A stretch of 64,000 nt of DNA from Amycolatopsis sp. MtRt-6. GTDB taxonomy: Bacteria; Actinomycetota; Actinomycetes; Mycobacteriales; Pseudonocardiaceae. Below the pieces are notes generated by a model that saw only the letters and a list, made by a program, of their open reading frames with translations, made no database searches and was not told the origin of the DNA. The stretch is from NCBI RefSeq assembly GCF_017308975.1, contig NZ_JADWPD010000004.1, positions 317,901 through 381,900 of the forward strand, given 5' to 3'. Below are positions 9,201 to 16,970 of this stretch, one piece after another. Both the position numbers and the translations under genes were made by a program. Numbering within the stretch: the stretch's first letter is position 1; each line of letters starts with the position of its first letter.

Positions 9201-9374
9201 GCGAAGGGCAGCCCCGTCGCGGACATCTCGCGCCTGGAGCGGGCGCAGTTCTACGTCGCGGGGGAGGCGTTCGGCTTCCGCCAGGTGGCGACGCCGCTGT
9301 GCCTGTCCCACCACCCGGCCAGCCCGCTGCGGCTGGAGGAGGTGATCGCCCGGGCGCGGGAAACCGGGCGGTGA
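6297..9374 (+). CDS. Dual-ATPase protein: STAND/AAA-like plus HerA/FtsK-like domains
   Basis: A 1025-residue protein with two P-loop modules. The first has Walker A GQKGVGKTHL (62-71) and Walker B VVIAVDQLDTLV (about 233-244), followed by a region resembling the helical part of STAND/AAA proteins (ACLPSTWEQIKSKAAGTVPDRF). The second has FAGSGSGKTVLLRRI (about 643-657), LDPNNDLARLG, Walker B LFVMDEAQTLAA (about 891-902) and ATQAPKGLHNQVVGNAMTQFFGR, typical of HerA/VirB4/FtsK translocases. The first part may sense and the second may translocate DNA or remodel a complex. Start ATG 6297 overlaps the previous stop as TGATG; GTG 6294 is an alternative. It ends the operon. Confidence 0.85.
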   Translation: MDELKALATLSFDWADTPDHVWRDSPYHVDGLHSESLAALDTGIRDAVASDGPSPIGLVMRGQKGVGKTHLLGLVRRQVHRARGYFFLDDVTAAEAFWENTAEALRRGLARPDDSGESQLRRFLLRVCLRAHVDADVEARIRRGRGLTPADVEAFVDGIGSLSEVVADECGDTARALVLIASRDRGTKYIGEDYLDGDTELTSEARQWNIYSRPKPSRVLVQEITRLLALTGPVVIAVDQLDTLVARSKQAMGKDIGEDLLVAQIADGLMGLREATHKTLTVLACLPSTWEQIKSKAAGTVPDRFRETVTLGRITDAALGRALVEKRLGVAYESMGFTPPHPTWPVAPVAFEGPWEQWTPRELLKRIGAHIDGCLRAGQVRELTSFDEKAPVPVAPARTEVENDRFTELDAEFEKLQAEADPGKLLGEPIVDRVMPGLFSAALRCWVTEVGDDDMEWSCERQNGLSEVHAWLTRTLDETADLQEHWIFRAIAARDPRAALSRFRKARSAAGQRPGVDNRHLVILRDAWGRGAKTREEVEKFTAAGGRTIRLSDADVRTFWALQKMLANGGRELHEWLIDRRPASRSDLLSAVLPERPSGKPADQPTEATHPPPAEGEITLGSVVGSGEPVRIELSALRKHAAVFAGSGSGKTVLLRRIVEECALQGVSAIVLDPNNDLARLGDAWPEPPGGWTNGDAELAKQYLAETDVVVWTPGRATGRPLAFRPLPDFAGVLDDTDEFTAAVEVAVATLAPQVRLTGTTAKANIGLAVLRQAVVHHARTGSRSLPDLVELMSDLPEDVSNLNDAKRIAADLAEVLKAAMVNDPLFAGGGEPVDPGALLTPAGGKRARVSVISFVGLPAEEQRQNFVNQLQMELFAWIKRHPAGDRPLGALFVMDEAQTLAASGSLTASTRSTIVLASQARKYGLGLLFATQAPKGLHNQVVGNAMTQFFGRLNSPAQIAAANELARAKGSPVADISRLERAQFYVAGEAFGFRQVATPLCLSHHPASPLRLEEVIARARETGR

Positions 9375-9442
9375 CCGCGGTCGATCCGGCCGGGGTTCGT
9401 TCGACGCGTGGGTGAACCGACCCCCGACCGGAGGAGCCCGCC

Positions 9443-9997
9443 ATGATCCGCCTGTACATGTCGATGTCGCTCGACGGCTTCATCGCGGGCCCGGACGACC
9501 GTCCGGGTCAGGAGCTGGGTCGCGGCGGCGGCCGGCTGTTCGACTGGCTGGACGACCGCCACGGCGACGGCCCCAGCGGGCAGGTGTACCGCGAAGCCCT
9601 GGCGACCGGCGCGCTGATCTCGGGCCGCCGGACGTTCGAGCTGGCCGGCCGCTGGGGTGGCGACCACCACGACGGGGTGCCGATCCACGTCCTCACCCAC
9701 CGGGTGGACCCGGCCGACCCGCCGCCGGGCAGCGCGCGCTACTACACCGACGTCGTGGCCTGCGCCGAAGAAGCGCGCGCCGCCGCGGGCGACCGCGCGG
9801 TCATGGTGCACGGCGCGGGCGCGGCACAGGCGTTGCTGCGGGCGGGACAGCTGGACGAGCTGGAGATCCACCTGGTCCCGGTGCTTCTCGGTGCGGGACG
9901 CCGGTTGTTCGAGGGCACCGGACTTGCCGAGTTCGAGCTGGTGCGGCAGCTGCCGGACCGGGATGTGCTGCACCTGCGGTACGCCGTGCGCCGCTGA
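9443..9997 (+). CDS. Dihydrofolate reductase-fold (RibD C-terminal) family protein
   Basis: A 184-residue protein of the RibD C-terminal/DHFR-like family, NADPH-dependent reductases of mostly unknown substrate. It starts MIRLYMSMSLDGFIAGPDD, has ALISGRRTFELAGRWGG (the glycine/Arg-Thr nucleotide-binding stretch), IHVLTHRVDP, then VMVHGAGAAQALLRAGQLDELEIHLVPVLLGAGRRLFEG, the classic C-terminal signature. The ATG follows GGAGGAG with good spacing. It lies 68 bp after the dual-ATPase gene, with its own ribosome site and no coupling, so it is probably not part of that system. Close relatives are stand-alone genes in soil actinobacteria. Confidence 0.9.
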   Translation: MIRLYMSMSLDGFIAGPDDRPGQELGRGGGRLFDWLDDRHGDGPSGQVYREALATGALISGRRTFELAGRWGGDHHDGVPIHVLTHRVDPADPPPGSARYYTDVVACAEEARAAAGDRAVMVHGAGAAQALLRAGQLDELEIHLVPVLLGAGRRLFEGTGLAEFELVRQLPDRDVLHLRYAVRR

Positions 9998-10024
9998 AGC
10001 CGTCGCGGCGCACGGCGGCGCAGG

Positions 10025-10735
10025 TCAGTCCGCTTCGGGGAAGTGGATGTCGGTGACGTGCACGTCGACGACCTCGACGTCCAGGCCGAGGTACTGCTCG
10101 ACGGCCTCGATCACCGCGACGCGCAGCTGCTCGCCCAGCGCCTTGACCGCGTGGCCGAACTCGATCACCACCGGGATGGTCACCCAGGCGACGTCGTCGG
10201 CGAGCTCCACCTTGACGTCGTCCTCGGCGACGCTGTGCACACCCTCGGTCCGGCCGGCGATCCGCAGGACGATCTTGCCGACCACGCCGTCCGCGATCGT
10301 GGTGCTGCCGCGGGAACCCGCGGCCGGGCGCGCCGCCTGCTCGGCCTCGGCGACGGGTTCGGTGACAGGTTCGGCGACGGGTTCCGCGACCGCGACCGGC
10401 TCCGCTTCGTCCTCGGCCGCGTTCGGGTCCGTGTCGTCCTCTTCGGTCTCGGCAACCGCTTCCACGGGCTCTTCGGTCTCGGCGGCGTCCTCTTCGGAGG
10501 CTTCCGAGTCTTCAGTGTCGTCCGAGCCGGCCGTGTCTTCCGCGACGTCCTCGGTCTCGGCGGTTTCCGTCGTGGTCTCCGCCTCCGGTGCGGATTCCTC
10601 GACGACGGCGGCTTCCTCCGGAACGCTCTCGGAGGCGGCCGCCGGCTCGGGCTCGGCCGTGCCGTAGGCGTACCCGCCCGCGTCGGCGTTTTCGTTCTTG
10701 GGGCGGCCGAAGATGCTGTTCATGACGTCGGACAT
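10025..10735 (-). CDS. Asp23/Gls24-family protein with long acidic N-terminal region
   Basis: A 236-residue protein. Residues about 125-236 are an Asp23/Gls24 domain (GSTTIADGVVGKIVLRIAGR, VHSVAEDDVKVEL, VAWVTIPVVIEFG, VAVIEAVEQYLGLDVEVVDVHVTDI), a cell-envelope-associated alkaline-shock fold. Residues about 25-120 are a disordered, Glu/Ala/Val/Thr-rich stretch with loose repeats (AVAEPVAEPVTEPVAEAEQAA), far longer than in short actinobacterial relatives. The start is MSDVMNSIFG, with MNSIF five codons on as an alternative. The gene is monocistronic, with a 222-bp leader region. Membrane association is inferred from Firmicute homologues. Confidence 0.85.
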   Translation of the reverse strand: MSDVMNSIFGRPKNENADAGGYAYGTAEPEPAAASESVPEEAAVVEESAPEAETTTETAETEDVAEDTAGSDDTEDSEASEEDAAETEEPVEAVAETEEDDTDPNAAEDEAEPVAVAEPVAEPVTEPVAEAEQAARPAAGSRGSTTIADGVVGKIVLRIAGRTEGVHSVAEDDVKVELADDVAWVTIPVVIEFGHAVKALGEQLRVAVIEAVEQYLGLDVEVVDVHVTDIHFPEAD

Positions 10736-10798
10736 GGTTTCCCTTTCCGGGAGCGACGACTACCTGTGGGGACAGCAGACGGCGACATGTTAGGGGAC

Positions 10799-10822
10799 GG
10801 CCCGTGACCCGCGTCACGGGCC
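10799..10822. terminator. 10-bp perfect hairpin upstream of the Asp23 gene
   Basis: GGCCCGTGAC and GTCACGGGCC pair perfectly around CCGC. The hairpin lies between the SGNH esterase gene (upstream on the minus strand, stop at 10958) and the Asp23 start at 10735. No U-run follows on either strand, so it could be a weak or factor-dependent terminator for the esterase operon, or a protein-binding palindrome in the Asp23 promoter. Confidence 0.45.
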
Positions 10823-10864
10823 CCCGCCTTCGAGACTCGCTTGTGTCCCAACAGATATCCGGCC

Positions 10865-10903
10865 GATCACCGTCCGTCAGGCCGCGTTCGGCGGTCGGTG
10901 ATC
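10865..10903 (-). terminator. Second stem-loop after the SGNH esterase gene
   Basis: GATCACCG (10865-10872) and CGGTGATC (10896-10903) form an 8-bp stem with a 23-base loop, 55 bases beyond the esterase stop. It lies close to the hairpin at 10799. The pair may jointly end the minus-strand xylan operon; there is no clear U-tract. Confidence 0.35.
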
Positions 10904-10957
10904 ACTGCGGAAACCACGTCCGGTAATTGTCTTCTTTTTGACGCTTGACGATTCCTG

Positions 10958-12187
10958 TCAGTCGTTCCGGAAAAGCCACGGCGGAACGCTCGACCCGATC
11001 GCCCGATATCCCGCCGGGTTGAGGTGCAGGTGGTCGCCCACGTCGTAGGCCGGCAGCAGCTGAGACGGCGCCGCCGGGTCACGGACCACCTTGTCGAAGT
11101 CCAGGAGCGCGTCGAAGTGGCCCGGCTCGCGGATCCACGCGTTGACCTTCTGGCGCGCTTCTTCCCGCAGCGGGTTGTCGTAGCCGGTGTTGCCGCCGAA
11201 CGGGGTGATCGTCGCGCCGTACACGCGGATGTCTTGGGCGTGCGCGCGGGTGATGATCTGGTCGTACGCGTCGATCAGCTGGGCCGCCACGTCCGCGGCG
11301 GCCGCCGGGGTGGCCGTGCCGATGTCGTTGACGCCCTCGAACACGATCGCCCACGAAACGCCGCTCGTGGCCAGCAGGTCGCGGTCCAAGCGGGCCAGCA
11401 CGTTCGGGCCGAGGCCGTCCTGCAGGACGCGGTTGCCGCCCGCCGCCTGGTTCACCACGGACACGCCGTGCAGCCGCGAAGCCAGCACGTTCGGCCAGCG
11501 GTCGTTGCCGTTGGTCGTCGAGCCGCGGCCATCGGAGATGGAGTCGCCGATCACCGCGACCGCGGACGCCGGGGACAGCACCTCGACGCCGCTGAGGAAG
11601 TACCAGTGGTCGACCGGGGTCGCGCCCGGCAACTCGGGCGCGGAAACGTGGTTGCCGGACAGGAGGTACGACGTCGTGCGCGAACCCGGGTGCGAGGTGA
11701 TCGACGTCGAGGCCTGGCCGTTCGCCAAGTACGCCGTCACCGAAATGTTTTCCAGGGACCGCACCGGGAAGGGCAGCGGGTCCGACACCACCTGCGCGCC
11801 CTGCGGGACCGTCGTCGACGGCTTGCCGTGGAACGTCACCGGGAGGACGCTGCCCGGAACCACGCCGGAGACGCCGGCCGCGCCGGACACCGGGCGCGCC
11901 ACCGACACCGCGGTCAGCGGCAGCGGGGCCCCGCCGAAGGCGTTGGAAAACCGCAGCCGGATCCGCGGGCCGCCGACGGTCACCTGCGCCGTCTGGCGCA
12001 GGGTCGCGTTGTCGAGCACCCGGTCGGGGCCGGTGAAGGGCGCCGGCGGCATGTTGCCCGGCTCGGTCAGCTGGGGCATCGACGTCCACGTCGCCACCCA
12101 GTGCGAAGGCGCGGGACGGGCGGACGCGCCCACGAAGAGAAAAGCCAGCACGGCCAGGACGAAGACGACCAGAGGGCGTTGTCTCAC
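10958..12187 (-). CDS. Secreted SGNH/GDSL hydrolase, likely carbohydrate esterase
   Basis: A 409-residue secreted hydrolase with a signal peptide (RPLVVFVLAVLAFLFVGASARP). SGNH blocks are clear: VIGDSISDGRG (block I nucleophile Ser), NQAAGGNRVL (block II Gly), FEGVNDIG (block III Asn) and DHLHLNPAGY (block V Asp/His). The N-terminal 180 residues form a beta-rich extension common in this subgroup. Start is GTG 12187, overlapping the GH3 stop as GTGA, so the two are translated together. Lying in a xylan operon, it could remove acetyl groups from xylan or its oligosaccharides. The family also contains lipases, so substrate is inferred from context. Confidence 0.85.
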   Translation of the reverse strand: MRQRPLVVFVLAVLAFLFVGASARPAPSHWVATWTSMPQLTEPGNMPPAPFTGPDRVLDNATLRQTAQVTVGGPRIRLRFSNAFGGAPLPLTAVSVARPVSGAAGVSGVVPGSVLPVTFHGKPSTTVPQGAQVVSDPLPFPVRSLENISVTAYLANGQASTSITSHPGSRTTSYLLSGNHVSAPELPGATPVDHWYFLSGVEVLSPASAVAVIGDSISDGRGSTTNGNDRWPNVLASRLHGVSVVNQAAGGNRVLQDGLGPNVLARLDRDLLATSGVSWAIVFEGVNDIGTATPAAAADVAAQLIDAYDQIITRAHAQDIRVYGATITPFGGNTGYDNPLREEARQKVNAWIREPGHFDALLDFDKVVRDPAAPSQLLPAYDVGDHLHLNPAGYRAIGSSVPPWLFRND

Positions 12188-14481
12188 GACGAGAACTCCG
12201 GGGTCAGGACCCGGTCGTGGCCGACGACGCGGCCCGGCCCGGTCAGCGTGCAGTGCAGGGTCGTGACGATCTGTTCACTCGAGGTCCCCACGCGCAGCTC
12301 GACGTCGCCGGGGTCGACCCGGCGGTGCCCGGCGCGGCCGGTGTAGGAGGTCAGGTCCGCGTGCAGGGCGATCTCCAGGACGCACGTTTCGCCCGGCGCC
12401 ACGGACACCCGGCGTGCCGCGATGAGCTGGCGTTCCGGCCGCGCCACCTCGGCCACCGGGTCGTGCAGGTAGACCTGGACGACCTCCGACGCCTCGAGCT
12501 GATGGTCGTTGCGCAGCGTCACGCGCACCCGGCAGACGCCGTCGGTCGGCCAGAGCGAGCCGGTCGCACTGACGTCCAGCCAGGTCACCGGCCGGTAGGA
12601 CAGCCCGTGCCCGAACGGGAACAGCGGCGAAGGATCCACTGTGGACACCTCGCTGTGGCGGCCGAGCGGCGCGGCCAGGTACGTCGACGGCTGGCTCGCC
12701 CCGGCCGCCGGGAAGCTCACCGGCAGCCGGCCGGCCGGGTTGATCCGGCCGCTGAGGACACCGGCCAGCGCGCCGGCGCCTTCCTCCCCGGGGTAGAACC
12801 CGCTCACCACGGCGGCCAGCCGGGGGAGCTGGCGGGACAGCTCGTACGGCCGTCCCGAGAGCAGCACGAGCACCACCGGCTTGCCCGTGTCCAGCAGGGC
12901 GTCCAGGAGCTCCTCCTGGCGGCCCGGCAGCCGCAGGTCGGCCGCGTCGCAGCCTTCGCCGGACGTGCCGCCGCCGAACAGCCCGGCCCGGTCGCCCAGC
13001 ACGGCCACGCAGACCGACGCGTCCGCGCAGGCCGCGACGGCCTGCGCGATTCCTTCGTCGTCTCCGCCGGTGACCGGGCAGCCCAGGGCGTAGGTCGTGT
13101 CGAAGACCGAGCCCAGTGCCTCGAGCACGGTCGGCACCGAGACGCCGAACGGGACGTCGGGGTGGTGGACGCCGACGTGCAGCGGGAACGAGTAGCAGCC
13201 GAGCATCGCGCCGGGGGTGTCCGCGCGCGGCCCTACGACGGCGACGCGGGCACCGGGGGAGAGCGGAAGCGTGCCGTCGTTGTGCAGCAGCACGATCGAC
13301 CGCTCGGCCACCTCGCGGGCCAGCGCCCGGGACTCGGCGTCGTCGAGGTCGATCTCCTCGGGGAACTCCGGCGCCCAGCCGGCGTCGAGCAGGCCCAGCT
13401 CGCACTTCTGGCGCAGCACCCGCTCGAGGGCGCGGTCGACGGCGGCGGCATCGACCGCGCCCCCTTCCACCGCGGCGAGCAGCGGCTCGCCGTAGCAGTC
13501 CATGGTCGGCAGCTCGACGTCGATGCCGGCGGTGAGCGCCTGCCCGGCCGCGTCGGCGCGGTCGGCCGCGACACCGTGCAGGCGGTGCAGGAACGCCACG
13601 GAGAAGTAGTCGGACACGACCGTGCCGGTGAAGCCGTAGGTGTCCCGGAGCAGATCCGTCAGCAGCGTCGGGTCCGCGGCGCCCGGCACGCCGTCGATGT
13701 CGGTGTAGGTGTTCATCACCGACCGGGCGCCGGCCCGCAGCGCCAGTTCGAACGGCGGCAGCAGGACGTCGGCGATTTCGCGCGGGCCGGCCGAAACCGG
13801 CGCCAGGTTGCGCCCGGCACGCGAAGCCGAGTACCCGACGAAGTGCTTCAGGGTGGCGATCACGCCCGAGGACTCGAGGCCGGCGACGTAGGCGCTGCCG
13901 ATCGTGCCGACCAGGTAGGGGTCCTCGCCGATGGTTTCCTCGACCCGCCCCCAGCGCAGGTCGCGGGCCACGTCGAGGACGGGCGCGAGGCCCTGGTGCA
14001 CCCCGAGCTCGCGCATGGTCCGCCCGATCTTCGCCGCCATCCGGCGGATGAGGTCGGGGTCGAAGGTGGCGCCCCACGACAGCGGCGCCGGGTAGACCGT
14101 CGCCTGCCACGCGGCCAGCCCGGTCAGGCATTCTTCGTGCACCACGGCGGGAATCCCGAACCGGCTGCTGGCGACGATCTGCCGCTGGGTGCGCGCGAGG
14201 CTGTGCGCGCCGATCACCGGGTCGACCGGCCGGGTGCCGAAGGCGCGGGTCAGCTGCCCGATGCCGTGCCGGACCAGGTCGTCGAAGTCGACTGCCGCGT
14301 CGACGAAATCGTGCTGGTGCGGCGCCATTTCGCCGCCGGAGTCGATGCCGACCCAGACTCCGTAGAGCTGGGCGAGCTTCTCGCGCAGGGTCATCCGGGC
14401 CATCAGGGCGCGGACGCGTTCGCCCGGGTCGGCCGCCGGGTCGCGCCACGGCTCTCCGGCCGTGGTGGGCTGCGTGGTCAA
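12184..14481 (-). CDS. Glycoside hydrolase family 3, probable beta-xylosidase (BxlA-like)
   Basis: A 765-residue GH3 enzyme with no signal peptide, so cytoplasmic. The barrel domain has GLAPVLDVARDLRWGRVEETIGEDPYL, IATLKHFVGY, and the nucleophile in VVSDYFSV (Asp291). The second domain and a C-terminal fibronectin-III-like domain (VRVTLRNDHQLEASEVVQVYL) follow, standard for this length. It would release xylose from imported xylo-oligosaccharides. The start is TTG 14481 with AAGGGCGGA upstream; an ATG further in would cut conserved sequence. It lies between its LacI gene and the esterase, opposite a BxlEFG-like importer, matching the Streptomyces bxl arrangement. Beta-glucosidase activity cannot be excluded. 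Confidence 0.85.
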   Translation of the reverse strand: MTTQPTTAGEPWRDPAADPGERVRALMARMTLREKLAQLYGVWVGIDSGGEMAPHQHDFVDAAVDFDDLVRHGIGQLTRAFGTRPVDPVIGAHSLARTQRQIVASSRFGIPAVVHEECLTGLAAWQATVYPAPLSWGATFDPDLIRRMAAKIGRTMRELGVHQGLAPVLDVARDLRWGRVEETIGEDPYLVGTIGSAYVAGLESSGVIATLKHFVGYSASRAGRNLAPVSAGPREIADVLLPPFELALRAGARSVMNTYTDIDGVPGAADPTLLTDLLRDTYGFTGTVVSDYFSVAFLHRLHGVAADRADAAGQALTAGIDVELPTMDCYGEPLLAAVEGGAVDAAAVDRALERVLRQKCELGLLDAGWAPEFPEEIDLDDAESRALAREVAERSIVLLHNDGTLPLSPGARVAVVGPRADTPGAMLGCYSFPLHVGVHHPDVPFGVSVPTVLEALGSVFDTTYALGCPVTGGDDEGIAQAVAACADASVCVAVLGDRAGLFGGGTSGEGCDAADLRLPGRQEELLDALLDTGKPVVLVLLSGRPYELSRQLPRLAAVVSGFYPGEEGAGALAGVLSGRINPAGRLPVSFPAAGASQPSTYLAAPLGRHSEVSTVDPSPLFPFGHGLSYRPVTWLDVSATGSLWPTDGVCRVRVTLRNDHQLEASEVVQVYLHDPVAEVARPERQLIAARRVSVAPGETCVLEIALHADLTSYTGRAGHRRVDPGDVELRVGTSSEQIVTTLHCTLTGPGRVVGHDRVLTPEFSS

Positions 14482-14528
14482 GGCTGGTCCGCCCTTCGTC
14501 TGGGGAGGAGTGAGGAAGAGGAAACGGT

Positions 14529-15539
14529 TCAGGGGAGGGCGCGGGTGGAGTGCCGCACCACCAGGCCGGTGTCGAGCGTGACGTGGGTCCGCTCCACCTC
14601 GTCGCCGTTGATCAGCGCGATGAGCATGCGGATCGCCCGGTGCCCCATCTCGCGGATCGGCTGGTCCACTGTGGTCAGCGGCGGGCTGCAGAGCGCCGAC
14701 TCGGGCACGTTGTCGAAGCCCACCACGGAAAGGTCGTCGGGCACGGTCAGCCCGAGCTCGCGGGCCGCGCCCACGGTCGCGATGGCCGAGATGTCGTTGG
14801 CGGCGAACACCGCCGTCGGCCGGTCCGGCCCGGTCAGCAGGGAATGGGCCGAGGCCGCGGAGACCTCCGGGTCGTAGGCGCCGTTGCGGATCAGGTCGTC
14901 GTCCGGCGTGATGCCCGCGGCGGTCAACGCCCGCAGGTACCCCGTTTTCCGCAGCTCGGCCGACTGCAGGTCGGGCCGGCCGGTCAGGAACGCGATCCGC
15001 CGGTGCCCCAGCTCCAGGAGGTGTTCCGTGGCCAGCTGCGCGCCGCGCAGGTTGTCGGAGTCGATCGTGGGCAGGTGCGACGGCCCGGTGTGCGGGTCGA
15101 CCGCGACGACCGGCGTGCCCGGCACGGCTTCCAGGGAGACGGCGGGGGTGACCAGCACGGCGCCGTCGACGAGGGTGCCGCTCAACCGGGACAGGTAACG
15201 CTTTTCCCAGCCCGCCGGGTCTCCGGTGCGCCCGCCGGCGGAGTAGACGACGAGTTCGAAGCCGCTGCCGCGGATGGCGTCGGCCGCGCCCTTGAGCAGC
15301 TCGGTCGAGAACGGCTCGAGGTCGGCGACCAGGATGCCGATGACGTTCGTCCGGTGGTTTCTCAGGCTTTGCGCCACCAGGCTCGCTTCGTAGCCGAGCT
15401 CTTCGATCACGGCGCGGACTCGCGCGAGCGTCGCGGCGGAGACGCCGTAGCGCTCGTTGATCACCTTCGAAACCGTGGCCACCGAGACGCCGGCCCGGGC
15501 GGCGACGTCACGGATGGTCACCCTGGAACTGGGCTGCAT
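14529..15539 (-). CDS. LacI-family repressor of the xylo-oligosaccharide locus (BxlR-like)
   Basis: A 336-residue regulator: LacI helix-turn-helix (VTIRDVAARAGVSVATVSKVINERYGVSAATLARV), hinge helix ending SLRN, then a periplasmic-binding-protein-like sensor (IGILVADLEPFSTELLKG, PTIDSDNLRGAQLATEHLLELGHRRIAFLTG, PTAVFAANDISAIATVGAA, LSVVGFDNVP). It heads the minus-strand operon with GH3 and the esterase and is divergent from the importer operon, with a good operator in the gap, so it most likely controls both directions. The inducer is probably a xylo-oligosaccharide, by context. Confidence 0.9.
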   Translation of the reverse strand: MQPSSRVTIRDVAARAGVSVATVSKVINERYGVSAATLARVRAVIEELGYEASLVAQSLRNHRTNVIGILVADLEPFSTELLKGAADAIRGSGFELVVYSAGGRTGDPAGWEKRYLSRLSGTLVDGAVLVTPAVSLEAVPGTPVVAVDPHTGPSHLPTIDSDNLRGAQLATEHLLELGHRRIAFLTGRPDLQSAELRKTGYLRALTAAGITPDDDLIRNGAYDPEVSAASAHSLLTGPDRPTAVFAANDISAIATVGAARELGLTVPDDLSVVGFDNVPESALCSPPLTTVDQPIREMGHRAIRMLIALINGDEVERTHVTLDTGLVVRHSTRALP

Positions 15540-15562
15540 CGGCTCAGACTAGCCATAGAAAA

Positions 15563-15576
15563 CGTTATCGACAACG
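15563..15576. promoter_or_regulatory. LacI-type operator in the bxl-like divergent promoter
   Basis: CGTTATCGACAACG is a 14-bp near-palindrome centred on TCGA, with only one mismatched base pair. The central CG and A/T-flanked arms are typical of LacI-family sites. It lies 24 bp before the LacI start and touches the -35 of the importer operon, so a bound repressor would block both. Confidence 0.6.
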
Positions 15577-15577
15577 A

Positions 15578-15607
15578 TTGACATCCCATTTGCCCCGGGA
15601 GCAGACT
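15578..15607 (+). promoter_or_regulatory. Candidate promoter of the xylo-oligosaccharide importer operon
   Basis: A consensus -35 TTGACA (15578-15583) is followed 18 bp later by CAGACT (15602-15607), a weak -10. The operator ends one base before the -35. The predicted leader is about 60 bases, with AGGAG in front of the solute-binding protein gene. Confidence 0.45.
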
Positions 15608-15674
15608 CTTCGCCAACCCGGGCGCGAGTGCCGCCCCGTCCAACTCGGCCGAAGTCGTCAGGAGTGGACCCACG

Positions 15675-16970
15675 ATGTTTGTGAAACGCCGCATCACCGT
15701 TCTCGCCGCCCTCGCGGCGGTCGTCCCGCTCGCGCTGGCCGCGTGCAGCGGGGGGAGCGAAACCCCCGCGCAGCCGAGTGGCCCGGTCACCTTGACCTGG
15801 TGGCACAACGGCACCACCGACCCGATCAAGACGGTCTGGGAGAAGGTCGTCGCCGACTACCAGAAGGCGCACCCCGAGGTCACGATCAAGGCGCAGCCGC
15901 TGCAGAACGAGGACTTCAGCACCAAGGTCCCGCTCGCCCTGCAGTCGGCGGAGCCGCCGGACATCTACCAGTCCTGGGGCGCGGGCGACCTGGCCGGGCA
16001 GATCACCTCGGGCAAGGTCGCCGACATCACCGAAGACACCAAGCCGTGGATCGAACAGGCCACCGGCAAGTTCGGCGAGAAGTGGCAGGTCGACGGCAAG
16101 CAGTACGGCGTGCCGTTCACGCAGCACTTCGTCGGCTTCTGGTACCGCAAGGACCTCTTCCAGCAGGCGGGGATCACCACCCCGCCGAAGACCATGGACG
16201 AGCTGAACGCCGCCGTCACGGCGCTGAAGGCCAAGGGCATCGCGCCGATCGCGGTCGGCGGCAAGGACCGCTGGCCCGATGCTTTCTACTACAACTACTT
16301 CGCCATCCGCGAATGCTCGACCGCGGTGCTCCAGCAGTCGGTGAAGGCGGTCAAGCTCGAGGACCCGTGCTGGACGAGGGCCGGGCAGGACCTGAAGAAC
16401 TTCCTGGCCACCGAACCGTTCCAGACCGGGTTCGCCGGCACCCCCGCCCAGCAGGGCGCCGGCAGCTCCGCCGGCCTCGTCGCCAACGGCAAGGCGGCGA
16501 TGGAGCTGCAGGGCGACTGGGAGCCCGGCACGATGTCGTCGCTGACCGAGGACAAGGACCTCGAGTCGAAGATCGGCTGGTTCGCGTTCCCGACCGTGGC
16601 GGGTGGCCAGGGCGACCCGGCCGCCGTGCTCGGCGGCGGTGACGGCTACGCCTGCACCACTCGCGCGTTCAAGGCCTGCACGGCCTTCCTGCAGTACCTG
16701 GTCAGCGAGCCGGTGCAGACAGAGCTGTCCGCGAAGGGGACCGGCCTGCCCGTGAACGCCGTGTCCGCGAAGGCGCTGAAGACCGACGTGCTTCGGCAGG
16801 TCTACGACTACGGCACGAAGGCGCCGTACCTGCAGATGTACTTCGACCGGGCGTTCCCGACGGCGGTCGGCGCCGCGCTGAACGACGCGGTGGCCAACAT
16901 GTTCGCCGGCCAGGGCACCCCCGAAGGCATCGTCACCGCCGTCAACCAGGCCGCGGCGGGCAACAAGTGA
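15675..16970 (+). CDS. ABC importer solute-binding lipoprotein (BxlE-like)
   Basis: Extracellular sugar-binding lipoprotein of 431 residues. The N-terminus is positively charged with a lipobox LALAACSG (lipidated Cys24). The mature part is a cluster-B carbohydrate-binding protein (VTLTWWHNGTTDPIKTVWEKVVADYQKAHPEVTIKAQPL, DIYQSWGAGDLAGQI, YGVPFTQHFVGFWYRKDLFQQAGI). It captures the ligand for the two permeases that follow in the same operon. Xylo-oligosaccharides are the expected ligand from the neighbouring GH3, GH115 and GH10 genes. The stop overlaps the next start as GTGA. Confidence 0.9.
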   Translation: MFVKRRITVLAALAAVVPLALAACSGGSETPAQPSGPVTLTWWHNGTTDPIKTVWEKVVADYQKAHPEVTIKAQPLQNEDFSTKVPLALQSAEPPDIYQSWGAGDLAGQITSGKVADITEDTKPWIEQATGKFGEKWQVDGKQYGVPFTQHFVGFWYRKDLFQQAGITTPPKTMDELNAAVTALKAKGIAPIAVGGKDRWPDAFYYNYFAIRECSTAVLQQSVKAVKLEDPCWTRAGQDLKNFLATEPFQTGFAGTPAQQGAGSSAGLVANGKAAMELQGDWEPGTMSSLTEDKDLESKIGWFAFPTVAGGQGDPAAVLGGGDGYACTTRAFKACTAFLQYLVSEPVQTELSAKGTGLPVNAVSAKALKTDVLRQVYDYGTKAPYLQMYFDRAFPTAVGAALNDAVANMFAGQGTPEGIVTAVNQAAAGNK

